Origin: an uncultured Peptococcaceae bacterium
Lineage (GTDB): Bacteria > Bacillota > Limnochordia > Darwinibacteriales > Darwinibacteriaceae
Length of the DNA stretch: 11,321 bases
Reading direction: 5' to 3'
Assembly: GCA_937988745.1 (NCBI GenBank)
Contig: CALKAR010000064.1
Location: forward strand, 1-11,321
The translations under genes and the position numbers were made by a program. Below, in pieces: positions 5,655 through 11,321 of the stretch. The notes beneath the pieces are model-generated. The model did no database searches. It was given only the letters and a program-made list of their open reading frames with translations, and was not told the origin of the DNA. The first letter of the stretch is position 1; every line of letters begins with the position of its first letter.

Positions 5655-6233
5655 GTGAGCAGAGTTATACCAAGGTTTACGGGTATTATGGAGCAGATGG
5701 CCGCGAAGAACCGGTGGGTTTATCGCGGCCTTCTCTTGTACTATAAAGAACTTGTCCGAGCCGAAGTGGAGTTAGGGCGTATTAGGGCAACTGATAGAGT
5801 CCTTTGCATCGGAGGAGGTCCATGTCCGATCAGTGGCATCCTGATGCATGAATTTACAGGTGCTTTAGTCCATGTGGTTGATAATGATAATCAATCTGTA
5901 GCGGCGGCACGGGATTTGATCCACAAACTCGGATATAAAGAGTCCATTCAGATCGAGTGCGGTGATGGATGTGAGATCGCGCCGCAGCATTATGAAGTTA
6001 TTCATCTCGCGGCCCAGGTCTCACCGTTGGAACGGGTTTTCCACCACCTACGGAAACACAGCCGGGAGGGAACGCGCATCTTGATCCGTCTTCCGAAAGA
6101 GCGTCTGACGCACCTGTATGAGATTCGCGATAGAACTGTCTTTGACCACTATCATGCCAAGACAGATCACCGCTGGCGCAATGTGGGCTGCACGGCCTTG
6201 TTTGTACAGCTGGGAGAGGACGCCGCGCTATGA
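5655..6233 (+). CDS. Nicotianamine synthase-like SAM-dependent enzyme
   Basis: A 192-aa protein with a class I SAM-binding Rossmann fold. Motif I is VLCIGGGPCPISGI (residues 49-62), closer to the G-x-G-P-x-P of nicotianamine synthases than to the usual methyltransferase GxGxG. An acidic strand end follows (VVDNDNQSVAAARDLI, 74-89), then IECGDG (100-105), the strand YEVIHLAAQVSPLE (113-126) and HLRKHSREGTRILIR (131-145). All parallel the NAS/CntL family, which transfers the aminocarboxypropyl group of SAM. The protein is much shorter than NAS (about 270 aa) because most of the N-terminal helical domain is missing. I prefer GTG at 5655, which has TAGAGGTG 6-8 nt upstream; GTG at 5646 lacks a binding site. 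The start lies 11 nt after feoB, which implies coupling to iron uptake. A small-molecule or lipid methyltransferase is the alternative. Confidence 0.7.
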   Translation: MSRVIPRFTGIMEQMAAKNRWVYRGLLLYYKELVRAEVELGRIRATDRVLCIGGGPCPISGILMHEFTGALVHVVDNDNQSVAAARDLIHKLGYKESIQIECGDGCEIAPQHYEVIHLAAQVSPLERVFHHLRKHSREGTRILIRLPKERLTHLYEIRDRTVFDHYHAKTDHRWRNVGCTALFVQLGEDAAL

Positions 6234-7192
6234 GAAAATTAGGCACAGTTATACTGATTGTGCTGCTGGTGTTAGCGGTATGGCAGCTTGATTTTCTTAG
6301 TCTCATTGAAAGCCTTAAGCAGATGCCGCCGCGAGCTCTTGCCGCTCTGCTTGTCCTGCAGATTATTACTCAGCTGGTTTTGAACTATCAGTGGTGCCGT
6401 ATAGGCCGTACCATGGGCGAAGAGCACAACTTCTGGAAGATGCTGTACGTAAATGCCCGGGGGGCAGTGGTAGAAAGCCTGACACCAGGGGTTAAAGTAG
6501 GGGGCGAGGTTACACGTGCGGTTCTGCTGCGGCAGGAGATGGGCTATTCTGGCCAGAAAGCAGCAACCCTGGTCACGATTCAGAAGGTCGTTAGTCTGAC
6601 CAGCTTTTTCCTTGTGAACCTCTTTGCGTTTACTCATCTTTCTAGCCAACTTCAAGGGGCGTGGGGTGGGCCTGTTAGGGCAGTCGTTTATGCGTTTCTT
6701 TTGGCGTTTATTGGGTTGGTAATGTCCTTGTTTACAGCAGCAGATAAGCTGTACAAGCGAGCGCAGCTCTGGTCTCCTAAACAGAAGTGGAAAGGTGTGC
6801 TGCAGCGTTATTTTCTCACGGTTCTGGCTAATATCGAGGCGCTGAAAGGTTGTAAGGGAGAGCTGTACAAGCAGTTTGGCTTATCCTTATTTATCTGGCT
6901 CTTGTTCCCCGTTAAAATGTTACTGCTGGTGCGAGTTTTTACAGCACAGCCCGATCCCATTGTCTTAGCTGAGATTACATTCATTTCGTACATGGTAGGA
7001 ATGATTCCGCTGCTGCCTGGCGGGTTGGGCAGTTTTGAGGGGGCTATGACCAGCCTGCTCATGGCTGCGCAGATAGAGTCCCATCAAGCCTTAGCAATAA
7101 CGCTGATCTTTCGCTTCGTGACCTTCTGGTTCGTGATGCTGATCAGTTTAGCCTACTATGGATTCTATCGGTTTAGGAGTGAAAAAGGGTGA
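6230..7192 (+). CDS. LPG_synthase_TM (UPF0104) family membrane protein
   Basis: A 320-aa polytopic membrane protein of the UPF0104/AglD/MprF-membrane-domain family. Members act as lipid flippases or lipid/dolichol-linked transferases. Hydrophobic segments lie near residues 4-20, 36-52, 111-137, 148-170, 216-235, 246-264 and 290-312. Family landmarks are SLTPGVKVGGEVTRAVLL (83-100), with the conserved G-G-E-x-x-R, and IPLLPGGLGSFEGA (259-272), followed by RFVTFW (295-300). No C-terminal aminoacyltransferase domain is present, so it is not a full MprF. The ATG overlaps the stop of the preceding gene (ATGA), with GGGAGAGGA upstream. Its place between a SAM-dependent enzyme and a phospholipid synthase suggests handling of a lipid or amphiphilic product. 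The substrate is unknown. Confidence 0.85.
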   Translation: MRKLGTVILIVLLVLAVWQLDFLSLIESLKQMPPRALAALLVLQIITQLVLNYQWCRIGRTMGEEHNFWKMLYVNARGAVVESLTPGVKVGGEVTRAVLLRQEMGYSGQKAATLVTIQKVVSLTSFFLVNLFAFTHLSSQLQGAWGGPVRAVVYAFLLAFIGLVMSLFTAADKLYKRAQLWSPKQKWKGVLQRYFLTVLANIEALKGCKGELYKQFGLSLFIWLLFPVKMLLLVRVFTAQPDPIVLAEITFISYMVGMIPLLPGGLGSFEGAMTSLLMAAQIESHQALAITLIFRFVTFWFVMLISLAYYGFYRFRSEKG

Positions 7193-7776
7193 AACCGAAG
7201 TGGTTAAGGCATCTTCCTAATTTCCTGACATTCTGCAATCTAGCAATCGGGCTGGGTGTTATCTGCGCGATGATTCATAATCATACCGCGGTGGGGCTGC
7301 GGCTTGCCTGTCATTTGATCTTCGCAGCAGTGCTCCTGGACTGCCTTGATGGACAGCTGGCAAGGCGCTTCAACGTCTGTACTGAAATGGGGCGTTGGCT
7401 GGACTCTTTTGCCGATTTTATCTCCTTTGGAGTTGCACCGGTTGTGGTGTTTGTCACACATGTTCCGTCAGTTTCACCCGTATTGATCATCCTGCTCTTA
7501 GTCTATCCCCTGGCTGGTGTTTTCCGCTTAGTGAGACATAATCTGCAGCGGCAGTGCGAGTTTTTCACTGGGCTGCCCATTACTATTTCTGGCTCTATTT
7601 TAGCTGCTGTTCTGCTTGTCCGGAGCTATCTGCAGAGCGAGTTCAGCCAAGCTTTCATCGTCGTTTTCCTTATCCTAACCGCAGCGTTAGCTGCGCTGAT
7701 GGTGAGTAGGTTTCGCATCAACCGCGTTGTCTGCAGACGGATCTGCGACGAGTCTAATTGGCAGGAAGCATCCTAG
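7189..7776 (+). CDS. CDP-alcohol phosphatidyltransferase, PssA-like
   Basis: A 195-aa integral membrane enzyme expected to join a CDP-activated diacylglycerol to a small alcohol, most likely serine. The complete CDP-alcohol phosphotransferase motif is present: D51-x2-D54-G55-x2-A58-R59-x8-G68-x3-D72-x3-D76. PssA-like features surround it: LPNFLTFCNLAIG at 9-21, DSFADFISFGVAP at 72-84, and GVFRLVRHN (110-118) with FFTGLP (125-130). These match the phosphatidylserine synthase branch rather than PgsA. GTG at 7189 overlaps the previous stop (GTGA), and AGGAG lies 9 nt upstream. It is the last gene of the feo operon, 11 nt before the terminator stem. No phosphatidylserine decarboxylase gene is visible in the window. 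The acceptor could be other than serine. Confidence 0.87.
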   Translation: MKPKWLRHLPNFLTFCNLAIGLGVICAMIHNHTAVGLRLACHLIFAAVLLDCLDGQLARRFNVCTEMGRWLDSFADFISFGVAPVVVFVTHVPSVSPVLIILLLVYPLAGVFRLVRHNLQRQCEFFTGLPITISGSILAAVLLVRSYLQSEFSQAFIVVFLILTAALAALMVSRFRINRVVCRRICDESNWQEAS

Positions 7777-7787
7777 AAAAGAAAACG

Positions 7788-7821
7788 AATCCCGACAGCT
7801 CTTCAGCTGCCGGGATTTTTT
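7788..7821. terminator. Strong bidirectional terminator at the end of the feo operon
   Basis: AATCCCG (7788-7794)/CGGGATT (7811-7817) and CAGCT (7796-7800)/AGCTG (7805-7809) stack with one A-C mismatch and a CTTC tetraloop. TTTTTT follows at 7816-7821. On the minus strand the tail is TTTTCTTTT, after 2 nt. The stop codon of the converging 113-aa gene lies in the plus-strand T-tract, so the element ends transcription from both sides. Confidence 0.92.
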
Positions 7822-8161
7822 ATGTCGTGCTTTCTGGTTCAATTGTGTAAGTTCCACGCTCTGTATAAACGCGAAGGCGCTTTTCATCAGATTCACTGGT
7901 CCACTGATCGGTCAGAGCGATTTCGTATGTCTGCCGCGGGAGCGGTGCGCTGCCCTCGTCAGTCTTGATTGTGCCTTCACCCATCAGTAGGAGAGCCTGC
8001 GCAGATAGGTAATCATCTATATCGTCATGTTCCACAAGATTGACCTGCCGTAATCTGATGCTGGCCTTATCTAAATCGCCTTCTTCCACCTTGGTGATCT
8101 TCAAAACCTGATTCTTGCGGCTATCAAGCCATTTCTGAATTTGATCAGGAGATTGATTCAC
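7820..8161 (-). CDS. Hypothetical 113-aa soluble protein
   Basis: I do not recognise this protein. It is acidic and hydrophilic, with no signal peptide or membrane segment. An N-terminal helix (residues about 4-20, SPDQIQKWLDSRKNQVLK) is followed by alternating strand-like stretches (ASIRLRQVNLV, TYEIALTDQW, KRLRVYTERGTYTIEP), suggesting a small helix-plus-beta fold. GTG at 8161 has AGGAGGAG 9 nt upstream. That binding site lies in the 3' arm of a stable hairpin (8173-8206). It follows the split lysO genes by 65 nt on the same strand and is probably co-transcribed with them; it shares its terminator with the opposing operon. A link to lysine export is possible only by position. The gene is supported by its frame, binding site and terminator. 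Confidence 0.7.
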   Translation of the reverse strand: MNQSPDQIQKWLDSRKNQVLKITKVEEGDLDKASIRLRQVNLVEHDDIDDYLSAQALLLMGEGTIKTDEGSAPLPRQTYEIALTDQWTSESDEKRLRVYTERGTYTIEPESTT

Positions 8162-8172
8162 GCTGCATTCCT

Positions 8173-8206
8173 CCTCCTGCCTAGTCTAGCCCCTTTAGGC
8201 AGCAGG
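8173..8206 (-). promoter_or_regulatory. Hairpin masking the ribosome binding site of the 113-aa gene
   Basis: On the minus strand, CCTGCTGCCTA (8206-8196) pairs with TAGGCAGGAGG (8183-8173) at 10 of 11 positions around a 12-nt loop. The 3' arm holds most of the AGGAGGAG ribosome binding site. No T-run follows, so it is not a terminator. Translational control is inferred from the geometry. Confidence 0.5.
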
Positions 8207-8226
8207 CATACACACGAACTGGAGGA

Positions 8227-8838
8227 TTATTGGAAAAACTGGGCCCATTTTATCAACAGCGGGACTAGGACTGGAACTAGCAGAGTTAAGACTGTTCCCG
8301 AATAGAAGGCGGCGATAGTTGTTTGAGCATCGGTGTTGCGCGAAATAACAGGCAGAGTCACGTCCATCGCTGTAGCACCTCCAGGGGCGACAGCACTTAA
8401 ATAGCCAAAGCGTTTAGCCACAAAGGGAGTAATCACAATTGCAATCAGTTCTCTCATGACATTGGCGAGAAACGCTAGGGTGCCGAGGGCCGTATCGTAT
8501 GACTGTGCAATTAACAGGCCCGATAAAGAGTACCAGCCAAAGCCGCTGGCTACCGCCGCTGCTTCGATAGGGTGCAGTCCGATTATTACAGTGACAAGCA
8601 TAGCGCCAGCCATTGATGCTAGAGCAATGACAAATGGAAGTAGCAGAACAACTTTTGGCATGGAGCGCAGCTGCTTACCGAGATTTTTTGTGAAGCCAAG
8701 CTCTAAGCCGACTGCGAACAAGAGGAGCAGCAGTGCCCACTCCAAAGCTGCTTCAAAGGTGGGTATGAGGATTGGATCTACAAAAAAATGACCGCACAGG
8801 ATCCCTAGAATCAGTGTTAAGACGAGATATTTAGTCAC
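8227..8838 (-). CDS. lysO: Lysine exporter LysO family, large C-terminal part
   Basis: A 203-aa integral membrane protein matching the C-terminal two thirds of LysO (YbjE), the L-lysine exporter of E. coli. Diagnostic stretches are SGFGWYSLSG (98-107), MRELIAI (128-134) and GGATAMDVTLPV (153-164). All three have close counterparts in E. coli LysO, and an LTLLVPVLVP-type end follows. About six hydrophobic segments are visible. I chose GTG at 8838, with AAGGAGGG about 6 nt upstream, over an in-frame upstream start at 8886 that would put non-membrane sequence in front and lacks a binding site. The start overlaps the end of the small partner by 8 nt (GTGACTAA), so translation is probably coupled. 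In E. coli both parts are one 299-aa chain; the split form is expected to assemble as a complex. Confidence 0.87.
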   Translation of the reverse strand: MTKYLVLTLILGILCGHFFVDPILIPTFEAALEWALLLLLFAVGLELGFTKNLGKQLRSMPKVVLLLPFVIALASMAGAMLVTVIIGLHPIEAAAVASGFGWYSLSGLLIAQSYDTALGTLAFLANVMRELIAIVITPFVAKRFGYLSAVAPGGATAMDVTLPVISRNTDAQTTIAAFYSGTVLTLLVPVLVPLLIKWAQFFQ

Positions 8839-9109
8839 GAGCTGCCCTCCTTGCCAAAGCTGTTCCTGCCCAGACAGCCAGCACACTGCCTATCACTGCA
8901 GCAGCTGCTATGATAAATGCTTTTAGTGCTAGGCTTCCTAGATCCGCCGTCACTTCGGGATTGGCTCCAATGGTGATTCCCATTATGAACAGCAGTATAA
9001 AGATGGCGGCAGTGCTCAGTTTACCGACGAAATGCTGAGCCTTTTCGGGGAATTTTATTATTTTGCTGAGAACAAATCCAAGTGCTAACGCTCCGAAGAT
9101 CGATGCCAC
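8831..9109 (-). CDS. lysO: Lysine exporter LysO family, small N-terminal part
   Basis: A 92-aa membrane protein corresponding to the N-terminal third of LysO. It has three hydrophobic segments (about residues 3-18, 30-50 and 60-83). The stretch FILLFIMGITIG (37-48) parallels YLILFFMGISLA in E. coli LysO, and the end is basic (ALARRAARD), facing the cytoplasm by the positive-inside rule. GTG at 9109 has GGAGGAGG 8 nt upstream. It is the first gene of the minus-strand unit and is divergent from the lacI-like gene; the 153-nt gap must hold promoters for both. No lysine riboswitch fits in that gap. Alone it cannot be a transporter, so it should be read together with the overlapping large part. 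Confidence 0.85.
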   Translation of the reverse strand: MASIFGALALGFVLSKIIKFPEKAQHFVGKLSTAAIFILLFIMGITIGANPEVTADLGSLALKAFIIAAAAVIGSVLAVWAGTALARRAARD

Positions 9110-9186
9110 AAACGCAGCCTCCTCCGAATATGAAGATAATGTAATGCTATATTCAACATGAGGGTAGACGTTCCTTTCAAAATCAG

Positions 9187-9216
9187 TTAAAATTTTAATA
9201 GGACTTCCAGTATATT
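9187..9216 (+). promoter_or_regulatory. Possible promoter of the lacI-like gene
   Basis: TTAAAA (9187-9192), 18 bp, TATATT (9211-9216). The -10 matches at 5 of 6 and the -35 at 4 of 6. The -35 is part of a perfect 12-bp palindrome TTAAAATTTTAA (9187-9198). The alternative -10 TAATAT at 9237-9242 lacks a -35. Confidence 0.4.
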
Positions 9217-9262
9217 CCCTGGGTTATTTTGGTTCGTAATATGTTAGGAAAGGAGGCGGCCT

Positions 9263-10285
9263 ATGAAGAAGAGGGTTGTCCTCAAAGACATCGCGGAAGA
9301 AGCTGGTGTATCTATTGCCACAGTTTCGCTGGCGCTGAGCGGCAGCGACCGGGTTTCTCCTGAGACAGCCAAGAAAGTTGTCGAGATTGCACGGAGGCTG
9401 CAGTATGTGCCTAAGGCTCGTGCCGGCAAGCGTACAAGGACAGCGGGCTATGTGATCGGCTTTGTACTGCCCGATATCATGAACAGCTTTTATGCTGAGC
9501 TTGCCTTACATGTAGGTGTTGAACTTGAACAGCATGGTGCAAGTCTGATTGTGTGCAATACTAATCTCAGTGAAGAGATGGAGAAATCTTATATAGATAT
9601 GGCTAAGCAGGGCTTTATGGATGCCATTATTTTCGCGAGCAGCGGAAACTTTTCTCCCAGCATCAGTGAGGCAGATATCAAGAACCTTCACGCGAATTAC
9701 CTTCCAGTCTTAGCAGTCCACCGTGAGACTCAATTTGGCTTTATTCCCACTATAGATTCAGATCGGAAAAACGGCATGGTCAAAATCATTCATCACTTAG
9801 CAGAGCTTGGTCACCGTGATATCGCCTTTATTGGTGGCTACAATGAGGAGGGGGATTGTGCCACTCTGCTTTCTGGATTTACAGAAGCGCTCCAGGATTT
9901 GGGATTGCCAGTTCGTCAAGAATGGATTATGGACGGACACTATTCGATGCAGGGCGGTTTTGACCAAATGCAGAGACTCTTAGAACTCTCTCGCAGACCC
10001 ACCGCTGTGGCCTGCGCAAATGACATTATGGCCTGCGGAGCTCTGCGTGCTGTAAGTAAAGCAGGTTTGAAAGTACCAGATGATATAGCGTTAACCGGGT
10101 TCGACAACAGTGAGGTATCGCGCTATACCACCCCATCATTGACAACTGTTGATATGTGTCTTGCCGATGTGGGGCGTACAGCGGCACAAACCATTCTCAC
10201 TATGCTCAAGAACCAATCAGTTCCCGCGGTGCAGATTTATCCAGCTGAAATAATCGTGCGCGAGTCAACAGTAAAATCCGCATAA
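9263..10285 (+). CDS. LacI-family transcriptional regulator
   Basis: A 340-aa LacI/GalR-type repressor. The helix-turn-helix is at residues 7-26 (LKDIAEEAGVSIATVSLALSG). A periplasmic-binding-protein-like effector domain follows from about 63, starting GYVIGFVLPDIMNSFYAEL. Family landmarks are HHLAELGHRDIAFIGG (about 176-191), ACANDIMACGALRA and VPDDIALTGFDN, with the closing PSLTTVDM. AAAGGAGG lies before ATG 9263. The hinge is odd: with normal spacing from Tyr48 to Ile65-Gly66, the usual A-R-x-L reads A54-G55-K56-R57, so the minor-groove leucine is replaced by arginine. It is divergent from lysO and directly precedes a solute-binding protein gene, whose expression it probably controls. The effector is likely a sugar or oligosaccharide, by family habit only. 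Confidence 0.95.
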   Translation: MKKRVVLKDIAEEAGVSIATVSLALSGSDRVSPETAKKVVEIARRLQYVPKARAGKRTRTAGYVIGFVLPDIMNSFYAELALHVGVELEQHGASLIVCNTNLSEEMEKSYIDMAKQGFMDAIIFASSGNFSPSISEADIKNLHANYLPVLAVHRETQFGFIPTIDSDRKNGMVKIIHHLAELGHRDIAFIGGYNEEGDCATLLSGFTEALQDLGLPVRQEWIMDGHYSMQGGFDQMQRLLELSRRPTAVACANDIMACGALRAVSKAGLKVPDDIALTGFDNSEVSRYTTPSLTTVDMCLADVGRTAAQTILTMLKNQSVPAVQIYPAEIIVRESTVKSA

Positions 10286-10319
10286 TCTTTATACACATTT
10301 CAATTTTTAACCAGAGAGG

Positions 10320-10352
10320 TACCAGACGTAACGGCGTCTGGTATTTCTTTTT
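10320..10352 (+). terminator. Rho-independent terminator of the lacI-like gene
   Basis: TACCAGACG (10320-10328) and CGTCTGGTA (10335-10343) pair perfectly around a 6-nt loop, followed by TTTCTTTTT (10344-10352). The stem starts 34 nt after the stop codon. It separates the regulator from the following transport gene, which has its own promoter. Confidence 0.92.
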
Positions 10353-10394
10353 GCCCTTCAGATAAAAATTTTAATTAAAAATGCTCAAAAAATC

Positions 10395-10423
10395 TTCACA
10401 AAAAAGTCTGATGCTGATATAAT
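10395..10423 (+). promoter_or_regulatory. Strong extended -10 promoter of the solute-binding protein gene
   Basis: TTCACA (10395-10400), 17 bp, perfect TATAAT (10418-10423), with TG at 10415-10416 making an extended -10. An A/T-rich tract at 10361-10393 resembles an UP element. The start near 10430 gives a leader of about 145 nt. Confidence 0.85.
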
Positions 10424-10463
10424 GTAGCCACAAAAGAGTAACGTATGAAACTAAATATACACA

Positions 10464-10483
10464 GTTGTATCAGCGGTGTATCA
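10464..10483 (+). repeat. Direct repeat with 11-bp period in the leader
   Basis: GTTGTATCA (10464-10472) recurs as GGTGTATCA (10475-10483), one mismatch, 11 bp apart. ATACAC (10457-10462) and GTGTAT (10476-10481) also form an inverted pair. The site lies about 35-55 nt downstream of the predicted start of the solute-binding protein transcript. It is a candidate regulator site or RNA hairpin. Confidence 0.4.
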
Positions 10484-10574
10484 TCTCTGGCACCGTCAAA
10501 CAGTGTATTTTAACAAGGGGAGGTGACCAAGTAATTTTTATCGCCTGAAGAATTAAAAATGGGAGGTAAAAAAC

Positions 10575-11321
10575 GTGCACAAAAGACTGGCGATTTTAAT
10601 GACTGTATTGCTGATTGCTCTAGGCAGCATGGCTGTTTATGCAGATGACAGCATCTGGACATGGCCGGAAGAATGGGATCGAGCTGCAACAGCGGCAGAT
10701 TACGGCATTACTGAGTTTAAAGAATCACCTTATCTGGCAGAAAAAGTTGTGGGAGGCGAACTGCCTCCAGTAGAAGAGCGGCTTCCTAAGAACCCACTTG
10801 TGATTGTTCCTTATGATCGAGTCGGTCAATATGGTGGAACTCTTACCGTTGCTTCGACTGGTGTAAATGCTTACAACGACATTACTCACGCACGAATTCC
10901 CAACCTGTTCACAGACAACCCTGGCGTTTCAGAAGTTGTACCTGAAATCGCAGAAGGTTTTGAACTCCTTGATAACAACACACGTCTTGTACTTAAGCTG
11001 CGGGAAGGCCTCAAATGGTCCGACGGGCATCCCTTTACAGCCGATGACATTCTCTACTGGTACGAGCATGAAGTTCTCCATCCAGACATCTCGGTATGGG
11101 CTCGGAGCTTCTGGGAAGTCGACGGCGAATTCCCTGAGATCCGCAAGATCGATGATTACACTGTAGAGATGCTCTTTAAGGCTCCTTTCCGTCCCACCAT
11201 GGGTCTGTTGAACTACTGGACAAGCCAGCAGACCAACTTGTTTACTCCAGCGCACTATATGAAGCAGTTCCACATTGATTTCCAGGATCCAGAATATCTG
11301 CAGGAACTGGCAGAGGAACAC
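10575..11321 (+). CDS. Family 5 extracellular solute-binding protein (5' part)
   Basis: The frame is open from GTG 10575 to the window edge (249 codons) and is truncated there. GGGAGG (10561-10566) lies 8 nt upstream. Residues 1-23 form a type I signal peptide: basic HKR, hydrophobic core, V-Y-A before Asp24. There is no lipobox cysteine. Residues 24-80 carry WTWPEEW and a proline-rich ELPPVEERLPKNPLV segment seen before the fold in one branch of the family. The binding domain begins at QYGGTLTVAS (85-94). The family signature follows: PEIAEGFELLDNNTRLVLKL, then G145-L-K-W-S-D-G151 and FTADDILYWYE. These proteins capture peptides or oligosaccharides for an ABC importer, whose permease and ATPase genes would be expected beyond the window. 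The LacI-type neighbour favours a carbohydrate, by inference. Confidence 0.9.
   Translation, partial: MHKRLAILMTVLLIALGSMAVYADDSIWTWPEEWDRAATAADYGITEFKESPYLAEKVVGGELPPVEERLPKNPLVIVPYDRVGQYGGTLTVASTGVNAYNDITHARIPNLFTDNPGVSEVVPEIAEGFELLDNNTRLVLKLREGLKWSDGHPFTADDILYWYEHEVLHPDISVWARSFWEVDGEFPEIRKIDDYTVEMLFKAPFRPTMGLLNYWTSQQTNLFTPAHYMKQFHIDFQDPEYLQELAEEH

Noticed and set aside
9110..9262. Lysine riboswitch in front of lysO
   Set aside because: The shared divergent gap is 153 nt, too short for the roughly 170-nt lysine aptamer plus two promoters, and I see no matching helices.
10559..10650. ATG at 10559 as the start of the gene before the binding protein
   Set aside because: It opens a short frame that runs out of phase through the signal peptide sequence and ends quickly. 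The GTG at 10575 with GGGAGG 8 nt upstream gives the signal peptide and family sequence.
1..11321. CRISPR arrays, tRNA/rRNA genes, insertion sequences or phage genes
   Set aside because: I saw no regularly spaced repeats, no tRNA cloverleaf, no transposase or integrase motifs and no terminal inverted repeats.

Overview
This window reads as chromosomal DNA of a Bacillota-like bacterium, probably an anaerobe. Genes start with ATG, GTG and TTG behind strong AGGAGG-type ribosome binding sites. Promoters are SigA-like, some with extended -10 elements, and hairpin/T-run terminators are common. FeoAB is the main ferrous-iron route. The solute-binding protein at the right edge has a type I signal peptide and no lipobox, which hints at a diderm or otherwise unusual lineage such as Limnochordia. 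That taxonomic guess is weak.

Layout. (1) 63-2363: a TetR-family repressor gene, then a radical SAM/SPASM enzyme gene. A near-identical 17-bp operator-like site lies in front of each gene, so the repressor probably controls both. (2) 2373-3240, minus strand: a small lipoprotein with an NTF2/SnoaL-like look and a compact CGVC thioredoxin. (3) 3252-3632: a relic of an ABC-transporter ATPase 3' end, then a long regulatory region with three Fur-box-like sequences, a SigA-like promoter with an inverted repeat in its spacer, and a leader hairpin. (4) 3633-7821: five tightly packed plus-strand genes, feoA, feoB, a short nicotianamine-synthase-like SAM-dependent enzyme, an LPG_synthase_TM/UPF0104 integral membrane protein and a PssA-type CDP-alcohol phosphatidyltransferase. 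The junctions are 4-nt gaps, an 11-nt gap and two 4-nt start/stop overlaps, and the set ends at one strong bidirectional terminator. (5) 7820-9125, minus strand: a lysine exporter of the LysO family split into two overlapping genes, followed by a 113-aa protein of unknown function whose ribosome binding site sits in a hairpin. (6) 9187-11321: a LacI-family regulator with an unusual hinge, its terminator, a strong extended -10 promoter, and the 5' part of a family 5 extracellular solute-binding protein gene cut by the window edge.

The most unusual unit is the feo operon. Its three distal genes look like a SAM-dependent transferase plus lipid/membrane machinery and appear to be co-transcribed with ferrous-iron import under Fur-type control. 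I know of no described system with this composition. It could make a metallophore-like small molecule or a modified phospholipid used under iron limitation. The second candidate is the TetR/radical SAM pair, which has a clear regulatory design and no recognisable substrate gene.
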